In this document: piece after piece, positions 12,145 through 24,337 of the stretch | Position numbering within the stretch: position 1 is the stretch's first letter | How the letters are laid out: each line of letters starts with the position of its first letter | From: Sequoia sempervirens | Lineage: Eukaryota > Streptophyta > Pinopsida > Cupressales > Cupressaceae | Length of the DNA: 64,000 nucleotides | Direction of reading: 5' to 3' | Assembly (NCBI GenBank): GCA_007258455.2 | Contig: VDFB02275546.1 | Location: 246,314-310,313, forward strand | Program-made: the position numbers and the translations under genes | The notes under the pieces: model-generated | Databases searched by the model: none | Seen by the model: the letters and a program-made list of their open reading frames with translations, nothing else | What the model was told of the DNA's origin: nothing

Positions 12145-12805
12145 TATTAGGGTTAGAAGGTAGATTTATATAAGTTAAATGAAGATTTGATCATTAAAAC
12201 AGAGAAATAGAACACACAAAAATTATGGACAACAAAAGAAGAACACAAATATTTAACATGGTTCACCCAAAACTGGGCTACATCCACCAACACAGGGTCC
12301 AATATATATTAAACTTCTAGTAAATAACCTTTACAAAGCATGCAACAACCATTGCAACCTGTAACAATATTTTTCTCCATTTTTTCCCCTTGTTTTTACA
12401 CAACATTTGCTACATGTACTCGTGACGCTTCCTATGTTTTTCCAGCCACAAAAATGTAAATTTTTGCTAACATTTTTCACAACTTACTTCCCTCAAAACT
12501 CATCACCGAGTGTCTGTATATGCTCCCACACATTTCCCATTAATTAAAAATGAAGTGTGGCCATTGGTTGTGCCTCATGCACCCAATAAAATGTTTTCTT
12601 TTGGGTGGCTACATCTAATATTTTTAACTATCTTTTAATTTTATATTATATAATTTTAACTAATCACTTCCAGCATTTACTATTTGTTTGTAACCACCTT
12701 TTAGATACAAGTGCATCATAAATATTTAATAATAATATCAAATTATTTAATGAAAAAAATAATATGAAGGTTTTTTGTCAAAGTTTGATTGGTCTCCATA
12801 ACACA
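12145..12805 (-). repeat. Copia-1 5' LTR
   Basis: Direct repeat of 6123-6777, about 661 bp. Differences from the partner are many and mostly single bases, so the element is old. The inner end is tattaggg where the partner has tgttaggg, so the terminal dinucleotide has decayed. Confidence 0.88.
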
Positions 12806-13227
12806 AGAAGAGCCATCTTACCATATGTGGTAGATGTGCGGGGGACCACATTTGAGTCTGTGGTTGGTGAAAAAGCACTTGAGTGATGCTTCTCCTCCTC
12901 AACTGGCGACCAAGATTTGAAAGGAGATTCATGGACCAACTATGTATCTATTTTTTGGAAGCTCAGAAGAGCTACATATGTATGTACATCATGTACCCAT
13001 TTATATGGAAGGTTGTAATCATGAATGATAAACTTGAGTTTATTCAATATGAAATCTATGTTATGGGAAGATTTTTGAAATTACAATGAAATGCATTGGA
13101 AGTTTGGAATAGTGTTTAATTCAAAGGTGCACATGTAATTTACATTATGGAAAAAGAATTTTTTTATTGCTATGTTATGGCATCATGGATCATTCACTTG
13201 AGGTGAAAACTTTGAAATTTTATTGAG
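12806..13227. other. No gene seen
   Basis: AT-rich flank between Copia-1 and the solo LTR. It may continue the interrupted gypsy LTR of 2399-6122, but no end signal was found. The 68-codon open frame at 12883-13089 has no recognisable motif. Confidence 0.4.
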
Positions 13228-13232
13228 TAGAA

Positions 13233-15994
13233 TGTAACGCCCCGCCACACAACCCTAGAGGAAGTTTCAATTAACTACTCAAAAGCACAATTTTTTTTTT
13301 GTTTAAGTAAAATTAACATGCAAGTTTACTACCCATTGCCAACAACCTCTAAGGTTACGAGATTGAGATTACTTTAAAACCCAAACAAAAAACATGAATT
13401 GAATCCATAACATCTATTTACTTAAGAAATTAAGACGCATACATTCCATACATGATAAATTACATCAAAGAATAAGAGATACCACATGATTTCACATAAC
13501 AATAAATCAACAATAAGATTACATCTCTCATTCCCTGAATGAGGTAAATCCATTAGCAAGATTACAAATTACAACTTTCCACCTCGATAACAAATGAGAG
13601 GTAATAAATTACAAGATCAACTGAAATGAATAAAGCATGAAATGAAACTAGATCCCATGAGCTCTCCAACTGGAAATCTCGTCCACACGAACAAGAAGAA
13701 AACCCAACAGAGTAAGGTGCACGTTCCACCAACCCAAGTGGTACCCGAAGGCCCACCCCCCGTGCTAGGAGATAGTAACAAGGATTCCTAGACAAACCCA
13801 TCTACCTCTAGAAACAGGCTGACACATACTGACTCATACTGACACAACCAATTATAGGTACAACACAAGTACAAATCTAACATGGTCACATTGCTTCCAG
13901 ACATAAAACAGATCAAGTATGTTAAGAAACCATACACACAAAATCACATACCAACTATTGTCGTAGAAAGAGTGTCATCACACAGCTTGACATGGGATAT
14001 CCTCTGGGAATCTTCATAGGCTCTGACCCCCATTATGGGATATCCTAGTGGCCTCAACTGAATCCCAACCCCCATACAAGTTCACTCATGCGGAATCAAA
14101 TACCTCTCGTAAAGACAAAATAGTTGACCTTTCCATTCCAGGTCTTCCCACTCATCCCAAGCCTATACGAGCACTTGTGTCTATGAGTGAGGCTAAATTA
14201 TCTTGATTAGTTTGAAATACTACCCAAACTTCTAAGTACATTTTTTTAGTTTTAGTTATCATTTGATTAAACCACCTCTGAAGGTTACCCAATTTACCTC
14301 TTTGGGCTCTGGCGCCTAACAGAAGCCACTCTTCTACTTGACAACATACCAAACAACCAATCACCAAGGGTGCCAAAGTGCACACAAACTAGATAAACAA
14401 TCACTCCAACTCTAGGAGGCAACATATAATGAAACTCACTTCAAACAATTGGAGGCAACAAAACACATAATCCACTCCTTCCAAAGGAGGCACAAATCAT
14501 CCCCGTTTGTGAAAATCGGGTAAAATAATGACAACGCACCATGCACTACCCAAGGGATTCAAAATAGGTTGACAAACATAATACGACAACCCCAATTAAT
14601 TAAAAACCCCATATGGAAGACTTATTAACCCCTACCAAACAATTTCCCCCAAAGTGATAACAAAAAAATTACATTTGAAAAGGAAAATAAACAGGAATTA
14701 AATATACTTTGGATTTCCTAAATCCACTTCCTTTAATAACATTCAATAGTTTATTGCCGCAATAAAACTAATTAAATTATGTCTCTTTCAGACAAAGGAT
14801 AAAATTTAACCAAATATTTAATTCCCTAATTGCTCTTAAATAGTAATAAGCATTTACTTCTATGATCCATAACCTATCATTTAAAAATAACTATTAGTCC
14901 TTTGCAAAATAAATCATTTTAAAATCAATTAATCTCATTATTAAATGTCTTACATTTAAATCCAATATTTGTCCTTTCAAATATATTATTTTAAAATAAA
15001 ATCAATAATTTGACTATGAACACAATATTTTAAATTCCTCGATTACACATTTCATGAAAATAACTAATCTTATTATAAATTCGTTTGCAACCAAAAGAAA
15101 TATAAATAATTAATCAATTTAAATCTAAAGGTTTACTTCAGTTTCCCAATGATATTAAATTTAAGAATTTCATTTCTCCATTGGAATCTTTTCATTATTA
15201 AATAAATATTTGTGCATAGACATGCATCTCTATTAATTAAATATTCATTTAAATAAGAATGTGTTTCTATATAAATTTAACATCCATTTCTCATATTTAA
15301 ATATTCTTTTATTTAACCTTTTTGCACATTATCCATTTTCTTAAACAAAATAATCAAAACCAATTTTTTTTAAATAAATTCATTTTATTAAAAAAATCAA
15401 TATGTGCATCATAATAATAAAATAATCTTAAAATAATTATATTTAAAAATAAATATATGTTTAAACATATAAATATCATTTAAATATATAATTATATTTT
15501 CAATTTAAATTCCAACCCATTAATATATTCTAACTATATAAACTATATTATATATATTAATATATATATATATAATAAATATAATATAATTAATATATAT
15601 ATATAATATATTATAATATAATATAAGGATATTATATATAATATATACATTATATATAATATAATATATATTATTTAAAAAAACAAATTATAATTAAAAA
15701 AAAAGGTTTTATATTTTAAATAAGAAACAAACCCCATAAACAGGGGCAATGCTCAGCTATGGGAGGTTGCTACACAACCTTCCCCACATGCGGGTGTGCT
15801 GTGAAGGCAGCGCAGCTGCCTGTGAGGTAGCGGCGGTGCCTCCAGAGTCGCCCCCATACTCCACAGTCGCCTCCCTATGGGGGCAGCTGTGGGGGCAACG
15901 CCCCCAAATTTAAACAACAAATTTTTTAAATTTTTTTTTTTTCAATGAAAAGTTTCCAGCCTAACAGCATATAAACTTTATATGTAAAATACAG

Positions 15995-16039
<45 letters not shown>

Positions 16040-17617
16040 CATAAAAAATTCCATTTCATAGTCAAATTGGGCATCAATTTCTAAATTATAATGGAAATTT
16101 CCAAATCCAAACACAAGGTTTTCTAATTTATTTTGTTCCTCTTTCAATTTTCCTATTGTTAAAATTTCATTTGCCAAAATTTCTATTGTTTTCTCTACAA
16201 AAAATATGAGATTTTCTCCATTTTTTCTACAGAGATTTTCAAGAATTCACAACAAACATTAAAACCTCCTTTCAACAAAAATCAAAGCTTCTAAAAAAAC
16301 AAATAAAGCAATTAAAGAATCTGAGTTTTGAAATCTGAAGAAAAACAATTTGATGTTGTGTTTCCTTGCCAAATCCAAAACTCCAGATCCTCTTTCAAAA
16401 TCTTCACTTCCCAATCCAAGAATGTATCCAAAATCCAAGAAAACCTTCCTCCATTTTTGCAACAAAAAAAAATCCCCAGATATTTTCTTTCTTCCCAAAA
16501 AGAATATAAATTTTCATTCCTATCCTCAGCACTTAGTCCACATTTTACAAATATCTTCTTTTCACCCATTATAGATATTTCCTATCCATTTAAAAGATAT
16601 TTTACTTTTTAATACTTTAAAACACAATTTAAATTTTAAAATAGATTTAAAACAAAATTCCATTTCAAATAATTTTTTTTTTTTTAATTTGTGCATTTTC
16701 AAAACAACTTTAACTATTTAATTTATTTAATCAATAACTATAATTTAAAACACCATTTAATTTCCAAAATAGATTTAAATCTTTTACTTTATGCACTTTA
16801 CAAATACAACTAAACTATTCACTTAATAAATTTAATAGATTAATTTATTTACTCAACAACTAAATTTATTTAATTAAATTATTTACTTAATAAATAACTT
16901 TAATCACAAAGATTAAATTACTTACCAAATACATTAAATTTAACTAATTAAGTTAAATTAAAAGCTTTTAACAACTTTACTCTAAAATAAATAAATAACA
17001 TTTAAAACATACAATCAATAATTTTCACATATAATTTCCACCAATAATAACTTATCAAAACACCAAGGACGACAAGACCCGGCAACCAACAAGACACAAA
17101 CTAACGACACACTATGACAGGGTTGTGGTTTGACAAAGAAACCCCATTACTATCTCCCAATTCACAATACCGTTGGATTATGGACATGCTCAAACCAGTG
17201 AAACCAGGGGGAGACGATGTCCTGTACCTGCAATCCTGTAATCAAAACGAATGTCATACATGGATAAAACATAACAGTCACACTGTGAAGAGAAATCATA
17301 GAATCACAGAGCGCTCACATGCGAGTGATGTAATCTCGTCCCCTTCACCTATACAATCACATAAAGACTGACGAAAGTAAAACATCATAAATCAATAGAT
17401 AAGCATATATCAATATTAACCACTATGCTAATCGAAAGCATAACATGAAACATAACACCCATATAGTGCATCGTCTCATCACAGAATAACATCCACATCA
17501 CTCTAAAGCCAGCGATCATAAGACAATAACAAATATCAAGGTCTATCATAGTAAAATTACTATCTAACACATATACAAATCTAAACACATAATAGTAACA
17601 ACTGGAGGGGCACTACA
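13233..17617. mobile_element. 4.4 kb solo LTR (gypsy type)
   Basis: Starts tgtaacgccccg and ends ggggcactaca, and is bounded by a perfect 5-bp duplication tagaa (13228-13232 and 17618-17622). There is no polyprotein inside. The same sequence recurs at 49098-59579, where it is split by a LINE, and in part inverted at 59583-60625. This proves it is one repeat family with these ends. Shared landmarks are a gtaaggtgcacgttcca block (13713 on), a GC-rich island (15750-15905) and a tgacagggttgtggtttgac block (17114 on). Very long LTRs with TGTAAC ends are usual for plant Ty3/gypsy. Orientation is uncertain; T-rich, Rst-like 3' signals suggest minus. Small open frames within it (for example 16312-16569, 17114-17371) are judged accidental. 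Confidence 0.85.
15536..15720. repeat. AT-rich low-complexity tract inside the solo LTR
   Basis: Long runs of alternating TA and TATAATA, without coding or structural signal. The second LTR copy is also AT-expanded at the matching place, where a LINE has inserted. Confidence 0.7.
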
Positions 17618-17639
17618 TAGAAAATTGGGGTTGTTACAC

Positions 17640-18180
17640 AAACCAACTAGAAAGACCAATTACTGGTCACCCAGGAGGTTAAGGCCTTTGATGGCCTACA
17701 CTCCTTGGTTAAGAACTCCAACTTGTTTTCAAAGGATAGATTGTTGGGACTACTTTTATCAGTATTCTCCATGGTGACAAATTGGGTTTTCTCTTTGGTC
17801 TTTCCTTTCTTGTTGGAGCTTGAAGGGAGAGTGACATAAGCTTCTTCCTTTCGTGCTTAGCTTTTTTGTTCTTTAATTCTTGTTGAAAATACTGAATAGT
17901 CATGGTCATGTTTTTGACAGTCTCCTTGCTATAATTAATGATCTCCTAATCAAGATTTTGTCTTGGTTGGCTTAAATGCTAGCAACCACATTTCCAAATT
18001 CTTGTGATCCTAAATTGACCCATTGTCTTCTTGATGCTACTAACTTATTTCTCCAACTCAACCCAATTTTCGAAGGTTGTAGTTATTCCTTTCATGATTT
18101 CCTAGTAATCCTCATTCATTGTATCAGGCCAATTAGAAGTCTTAGTCAGAATGATGGACTATAGAGTTTGAATAATTTTA
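17640..18180 (-). pseudogene. Decayed coiled-coil ORF, unassigned
   Basis: On the minus strand a nearly continuous frame can be followed: TMNEDY, EIMKGITTTFENWVELEK, VSSIKKTMGQF, then YSKETVKNMTMTIQYFQQEL and KNKKAKHERK. It is interrupted by TAG codons after NEDY and ELEK where Gln would fit, and by one or two shifts. It is rich in Lys/Glu heptad-like spacing, suggesting a coiled coil. It may be the gag-like protein of an element I cannot name. It begins just outside the solo LTR. Confidence 0.4.
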
Positions 18181-18480
18181 GATTAGTTATTAATAGTTGG
18201 GAAAGCTACCATTTGAGAATATCATTCTACATATTGGTAGCCTTTCACGGGTTGTTTACTTTGTCATAGAGTAGAACACAATTCTTGCAAGAGGGGGGGG
18301 GTTTGAGAGACTGAGAGATCTTTAAACGTTCCCTAGGAAAGCAACTCCTTTCGAGAAGAGGGAGAGGGGCTAATAAATGAAATGCGAGGAGGAGATTTAG
18401 CAAGGGAGATGTCTAGGGAGGGGGGCCAAGAAGACCCAAAGTCACCATCTGAGATATAAATCTCAAGGAGGTCTAATTAC

Positions 18481-20960
18481 AATGACATGTTTATTTATGT
18501 ATAACTATGTTGATGTTATGCTTTAAAGATAATACAATATGAAACAATGATCTTTATATGATAGATAATGTCTATGTCTTAGATTTTGGATCATCAATAA
18601 TGAATTAAAGTTTGTACTTTCATACAACACCTAGCACACAAAAAAATATATCTCGTATAGTTAGCTTAAATTAGTAGAAAATGAGTTATCTTGTGCAAAA
18701 ATTAAATTGAAAAATTTGGGGTTATTTCCATGCCAAAATATTTAACCAAAATATTTAGGAATAGATATACATATTCAAGTTTGGACTCTTAGGATAGTGA
18801 TGATAGGATCAAGTTAGGATTATATTCTTTACCAACTTTAATACAAAAAATCTCTCTTAGGTATTATATTCACTCATAAAAGAAATTTGTACATGTCATT
18901 GTAATTGGGTTGTCTCTGGTCTTAGTATCTAAAGAAGTTCTATATTTAGTTTTTTGAGTTTTTAAGTTGCATATACTTAAAAAATGTGCATCTTAAAATA
19001 TATTTTATGTTTTTTTCTCTTTCAAATTTGTATGGTTAAAATTGGAAACTTTATATGATTAGAGGATACTTTGATAAAATAATGTTGAAATTATTCACTT
19101 TAATTTTGTAAGTTAAAAGAAGACCCTTTTATAAGAGCAATTTTTAATTGATAAAAAGTTTTAAATATTTTACATTTTATCATTAATATTTATATATTTT
19201 TTATATTAATTAAAATTTTATTATAATTCTAGGTTATTTAGGTTGAATTTATTTTTGTGAGCACAAAAATTACATATCTTATACATTTTTCTTTCATTCT
19301 TGACTCATTTTGACTAGGTTGTCCCTTACACACTTAGAATTGTATGAGTGATATGTTTTTTTTATTAAAGCTAGTAAAGAATTTAAAACTAACTTGATCT
19401 TATAATCACTAACTTAAGAGTCCAAACTTGATCTATATTTTATCCATTTCTAAATATTTGTGTTAAATCTTTAGGCATGGAAATGACTTTATAATTTTTT
19501 AATTTGATTTTAGGCACAAGATGACTCCATTCCAACTAATTATTTGCTAATTGTATGAGAGATGTTAATTTGTGTGCTAGGTGTTGTATGAAAGGAAAAC
19601 ACTCAATTAATTATTTAAGATCCAAAATCTAAGATCTAGAGATCATCTATCATCTATAGAGCATTGTTATATATTATATTTTCTTTAAAGAATAACATCA
19701 ACATGACAATAATAGTTACACGTGACTAAACATATTACATGATTACTTCACATGTCTTCGATCTTATCAAAACTATTAAATAAAGTCCAAAGGTTTGACA
19801 TAAGGAGATCATTACTTACCAAAGTCACAAAGGTGTTCATCAACACCACCTATTTTCAAACATTTAGATATAGATTCTAGATAATATGATAACTAGGTTA
19901 CAAGTGAGAAAAAATACAATTTTTTTATGTGGCAGAGTTTGAATCTATGAATATACTTTAAATATGTGGGTGTAAAAATGACCCAAAGCAAGGCATAACA
20001 ATTTTAGTAGTCTGATATCGATCATCCAACAAATTAGTGCAAAACTATTAAATCAAATCCAAAGGTTTGACATAAGGATAAGACCCTTGCTTAGCAAAGT
20101 CACAATGGTGTTCATCAACACCACCTATTTTCAAACATTTAGAGATAGATTCTAGATAATATGGTAACTTGGTTACAAATGAGAAAAAATGCATAGATCT
20201 TTTCCATGTCTGATGGAATTTGAATCCATGAACAAACTTCAAATTTGTGGGTGTAGAAATGGCCCCCACAAATTTGAGCTTTATTCATGCATTCAAACTC
20301 CATCACATGGAAAAGACTTTTTGGTCACTTGGAACCTAGTTATCATATTATCTAGAATCTATATATCTAAATGTTTAAAAATAGGTGATATTAGTGAACA
20401 CCTTTGGGACTTTGCTAAGAAAGGATCTTCTCTTTATGTCAAACGTTTGGATTTGACTTAATAGTTTTAATAATATCGAAGACATGTAAAGTAATCATGC
20501 AATTTACATACTCATGTGTAACTATTTATTCATGTTGATGCTATGCTTTAAAGATAATACAATATATGTATCAATGCTCTCTAGATGATAGATGATATCT
20601 ACAACTTAGATTTTGGATCATCAATAATGAATTAAAGTTTGTCTTTTCATATAATGCACCTAGCACACAAATTAACACATCTCCTATAGTTAGCAAATGA
20701 CTAGTAGGAAAGGAGTCATTACCATGCCTAAAGATTTAACAAAAATGTTTAGGAATGTATATAATATAGATCAAGTTTGGACTCTTAGAATAGTGAGGAT
20801 AGTATCAATTTAGGTTTATATTCTTTACAAACTGTAATACAAAAACATCTCGCTTTTTCACTCATGAAAGAAAGTTGTGCATGTCATTATAGATGGTTGT
20901 AATATTTACAAGGGAACATATTATCTTTGTTCTTAGTATTTAAAGAAGTTTATATTTAGT
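18481..20960. repeat. Cluster of inverted and direct ~0.7 kb repeats
   Basis: A unit of about 690 bp lies in plus sense at 20266-20960 and in minus sense at 19300-19990. Partial copies lie at 18481-18960 (plus) and 20041-20265 (minus). Shared words include atgctttaaagataatacaa, ttagattttggatcatcaat and caacaccacctattttcaaa. The pairs 18481-18960 with 19300-19768 (loop about 340 bp) and 20041-20265 with 20266-20470 (almost no loop) would fold into hairpins. No transposase is present, so this could be a fold-back/MITE-type family or a local rearrangement of a larger element. The open frames at 20048-20269 and 20189-20461 encode related peptides because they lie in the two inverted arms; no family recognised. 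Confidence 0.75.
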
Positions 20961-22862
20961 TTTAGCTTTGATAAAATAACCACTGCCCCATTTGATAGCT
21001 TCCATTGCATGATCCAACTCCCCATTGACCACTATTTACTTGTATGCAATAATAATCCATAATATCATTATAATTATAAATACCATTGTTAGGACAATTT
21101 TGACATTATCCTTGTAATAGCCTCCCATCACCATTGTCATTCAACTCCATCAATTTTTTAATTTTTTTTTTACAGTTTTAGTCAATGCAAAAGGTCACTA
21201 ATAAATGCTTATAATTCCTTTTCACTACCACTTTGATAACTAGTTTGAATTCACATTGAGAATTCAAGTTTTGAAATTTGACAATTGAAATCGTCAATGA
21301 AGTTTCAATCTTTTGGTTGAGATTTTTGAACTTTCTTTCTCATATATAATTTGAGATGACTTATACATTATTGTTGAGCTCCCAATAAATTTGAATCTTA
21401 CAAATTTGCTCAAAGTCCCATCTTGCCATACTAATATTATTTCAACGAGAAAAATACTCTTAATAAATTAAAATTTTAGCATGCAAAATTTATTGCAAAG
21501 ATTTCAACTTTAGTGAAAACAAAAGCAATGACCAAATTATTTGATGCCATTTATCATTGAGAAAAATTAATAAAAATAGTTCTAAGAGAAGACAAAAAAT
21601 ATCATTCAACTTAATATAAGCTACCTATGAAATCTGTTTGTAGCAAAAAAATATCTATTTTTTTATTAAAATGGCTAAATTGCTCGCCAATTACACCCTT
21701 ACCATTAAATTTTTTAGCTAATCATTTTTATAAAAAAATTGCAACAAATGAGTTGTTTGAGGAGACAGGACTTCACAAAAGAACTAATTTCTTGATCAAG
21801 ATTCATAATAGAAAATCAACCAACATGAAATGTAACTTGAAACAAACATAGAAGGAAACAAAAATAGCATTATCACTCAAATCCAAATGTTTGAGATGCT
21901 TCAATTGTGACAATTGTGATAAGGTTGAATGAATGTCTACATCTATAAAACAAATTTTAGGATCAAAGTCGCTAATATCCAACTTCTATTTGATTTTGTT
22001 TCATCGGAATGGACATCTCTCCATATAACACAATCATCTCCTTCCCATGACTTAAGTATTTCATCCTTGTTAATCAAAACTAATCGTAAAACTCAAAAGT
22101 GCTTTCGATTTGTCTCAAAACATCTATAAACAAATAAAATAAAAATTAGAGAAATACAAGAAAAAAATAAATTATTATACTAATTTATTAAAGTATTTAA
22201 CTTTTACATACAATATGTAAAAGTGTTTTTAATATATATACACATATTTAAAAATATGGAAGAAAAATTATTATTATATTAAAGAATAATTAATTTTTTA
22301 CAATATTTTGTTTTATCATATTGAATTAAAAATAAATAAAAAATTGAACATTGCTCATCTCTATACAAAAATCTATACGCTTACTAATCATCTCCATCCT
22401 CTCTATTGAACATTGTTTGATTCTTATTCTTGAGCTCTCATTTTCATCCGGATGGATCAAGGAGTGTAATCCGAAATGTTGATGCAAAAAATATTCACAC
22501 AATTGAATCCAAAAATATTTCATTTATAGCAACAGAATATATTCCCTGTCTTCTATGAAAAGGAAAATATGTAGGAATTGTCTTGTCTTGACTGCAAAGT
22601 GACTTTGAGCGTATCAAAAATTGATTTGATCACAGACTTTGAGCAGAACGTCCAAAATCCATCCCTTTCTACCGAGAGAACTGCCACGCTACACCGTAAA
22701 ACGAGCATCAATAATTTACAATTCCAAAATAAAAAACGTCCAAACTTTTCATAGTTAATGAAAAATAATCTGGTGATTATTTCCAGGATAGGTCATGGCT
22801 TGCGTATGTGGATGGGAACACAATTCGGCTCTTTCGGGAGTATCCTATACTCTAAGATCTAC
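20961..22862. other. No gene seen
   Basis: AT-rich DNA upstream of the F-box gene. Short open frames (21627-21851, 21929-22129, 22326-22523) lack motifs and are judged accidental. Confidence 0.5.
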
Positions 22863-22870
22863 TATTTAAG
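22863..22870 (+). promoter_or_regulatory. Possible TATA box of the F-box gene
   Basis: tatttaag lies about 100 nt before the first ATG of the F-box frame, a plausible spacing for a short 5' leader. It is weak because the region is AT-rich. Confidence 0.25.
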
Positions 22871-22965
22871 ATCTCTATGTTTCTCTTGCACCCACTGGTT
22901 TAAGATCATATCACAGAGAAGCTCTGGTGTTGAGTATTGAATCTTTTGGCAGCTCTTTCCGAGTC

Positions 22966-24222
22966 ATGATATGTCGGATGAGGTTTTTAAGGAGGGGCTG
23001 TCCGCTAGCGAATGACAACATGCATTGGATGCGAGCTGGAACTCCTCAATCTGGACCTTTTTCAGATTTAGATTGTATGTTAGAAGAAACAAAATTAGAG
23101 TTAGCTGCAGGTCTGAAAATAGGCATTGCAAGAGCAGAAAATATTGAGATGAATAGTGAGATATGGTGCAACCTTCCAGAAGAATTATTAATGCTAATTC
23201 TAGCTAATCTGTCCACTCTGATCGGTGGAAGATTCAGGGTTGTCTGTAAACAATGGAAGCATCTTCTTTCACCAAAAAAGGCCTTAATCCAATCAATTTC
23301 AGCAATTGTCCCTACTTGCTCCTCTTCTGCTTTCCACTTTGGCTGCTTCAGGCCCTCATGCTTGACTAAATATCTACTTGAAGATTGGTATCTACTTCAA
23401 TCGGAACCTACTTGCTCTATGTACAAATTTTCATTGGAGTTTTTGGAACAGGGGAGGGTCAATGTGTTGACTGTGTGCAAGAGCCTCATTTGTTGTTCTA
23501 AGGACAGAACATCCGCTTCATTTTACATTTGCAACCCTGTAACCAGAACATGGATAGTCCTCCCTCCTCCTACCGAACTTAAGAGATGGAATTTTATTGG
23601 ATTGGCTTTTAATACATCCACAAGGGTCTGCACCTTGGTCATAGGAACGAACCAAGGTAACAACAATATGGTGGTGGAGATATATGATTCAGGGACTAAT
23701 AGATGGGCCAAATTGGAGATAACCAATCTACCCATATCAGTTTTCCCCACTGGGGAAGGGGTGTATTCTAGAGGAAAGTTTTATTGGATTAATAAGAGCA
23801 ATGTGGATGAAATCAGGTGGGGGTTTAGGTTTGATGTTGTGGCATTCAATGTTGCGGAGAGAAGTTGGGATGTCATTAGACAGCCACAGAGACAAGAAGG
23901 ACCAAAGATTGACTATTTTCCTGATTGGGAATTAAGTGGCTGTGACGGAAATGTTTTTTTGGTGTATAATAAGGAACTCTCATTATGGAAGTTGATTGAA
24001 GATGAAGACGAGGGCAAAATAAAATGCAGATGGTCAGAATTTCAGCCAATTCCGAGGAGCCTATGTGAAGAAGCATTGCATGGTCGGAACATTAATAACG
24101 ATTTTAATGGCCCAATGATTTCTAGAAGAGTAGTTAAGAGGTGCAATTATCCACAGGTAGTGGTTAACAGTTGTGGGTGGCTTTCAGTATATCTGCCTGG
24201 AAATAAGTTGATGTTTTTTTGA
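22966..24222 (+). CDS. F-box protein with kelch-like C-terminal half
   Basis: A 418-residue single-exon frame. The F-box is at about residues 66-103 (IWCNLPEELLMLILANLS, then FRVVCKQWKHLLS), the Skp1-binding module of SCF ubiquitin ligases. Residues about 185-340 carry kelch/F-box-associated phrases (YICNPVTRTWIVLPPP, MVVEIYDSGTNRWAKLEI, GVYSRGKFYWINKS, VAFNVAERSWDVI), which would form the substrate-binding propeller. Such proteins act in cytosol or nucleus as SCF substrate receptors; the target is unknown. The frame is open upstream to 22927, but the first ATG is at 22966. Later in-frame ATGs at residue 38 (MLEETK) or 62 (MNSEIW, just before the F-box) may be the real start. The frame ends early in a 7-T run (24213-24219); without one T it would run about 38 codons further to 24337. 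It is the only clear host gene in the window. Confidence 0.85.
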   Translation: MICRMRFLRRGCPLANDNMHWMRAGTPQSGPFSDLDCMLEETKLELAAGLKIGIARAENIEMNSEIWCNLPEELLMLILANLSTLIGGRFRVVCKQWKHLLSPKKALIQSISAIVPTCSSSAFHFGCFRPSCLTKYLLEDWYLLQSEPTCSMYKFSLEFLEQGRVNVLTVCKSLICCSKDRTSASFYICNPVTRTWIVLPPPTELKRWNFIGLAFNTSTRVCTLVIGTNQGNNNMVVEIYDSGTNRWAKLEITNLPISVFPTGEGVYSRGKFYWINKSNVDEIRWGFRFDVVAFNVAERSWDVIRQPQRQEGPKIDYFPDWELSGCDGNVFLVYNKELSLWKLIEDEDEGKIKCRWSEFQPIPRSLCEEALHGRNINNDFNGPMISRRVVKRCNYPQVVVNSCGWLSVYLPGNKLMFF

Positions 24223-24337
24223 TGCGGAGGGAAGAATGATGAACAGCATTGATGGTAGATTGCTGACAGTATTTGAACAGTCATATTTGATACCATTGCA
24301 TGGTTATGAGCTCAACAATATTTGGTGGCCTTCTTAA
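24220..24337 (+). other. Out-of-frame continuation of the F-box gene
   Basis: Directly after the T-run the next frame is open to TAA at 24335-24337 and reads FDAEGRMMNSIDGRLLTVFE and ends NNIWWPS. The composition is that of real protein and fits the end of a kelch-type F-box protein. Either the annotated stop is a true truncation, a one-base polymorphism, or a homopolymer sequencing error. Confidence 0.65.

Larger units (their letters stand above)
6123..12805 (-). mobile_element. Copia-1: full-length but decayed Ty1/copia element
   Basis: Two similar ~660-bp direct repeats (6123-6777 and 12145-12805) bracket copia-type coding remnants that read on the minus strand in the order gag, protease/pre-integrase, integrase, reverse transcriptase, RNase H. 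That order (integrase before RT) defines Ty1/copia. A Met-tRNA-type primer site lies inside the right LTR, and a purine tract (minus-strand reading GGGAGATTG) abuts the left LTR. Flanks are aggga on the left and agaag or caaga on the right, so no target duplication is proved. The coding frames carry many stops and shifts; the element is dead. It holds a 1.15 kb foreign segment in gag (see 10249-11402). Confidence 0.9.

Noticed and set aside
17114..17371. 85-codon frame conserved in both large LTRs
   Set aside because: The DNA is conserved because it is the same LTR; the second copy (59096-59360) does not keep the frame open, so it is probably non-coding.
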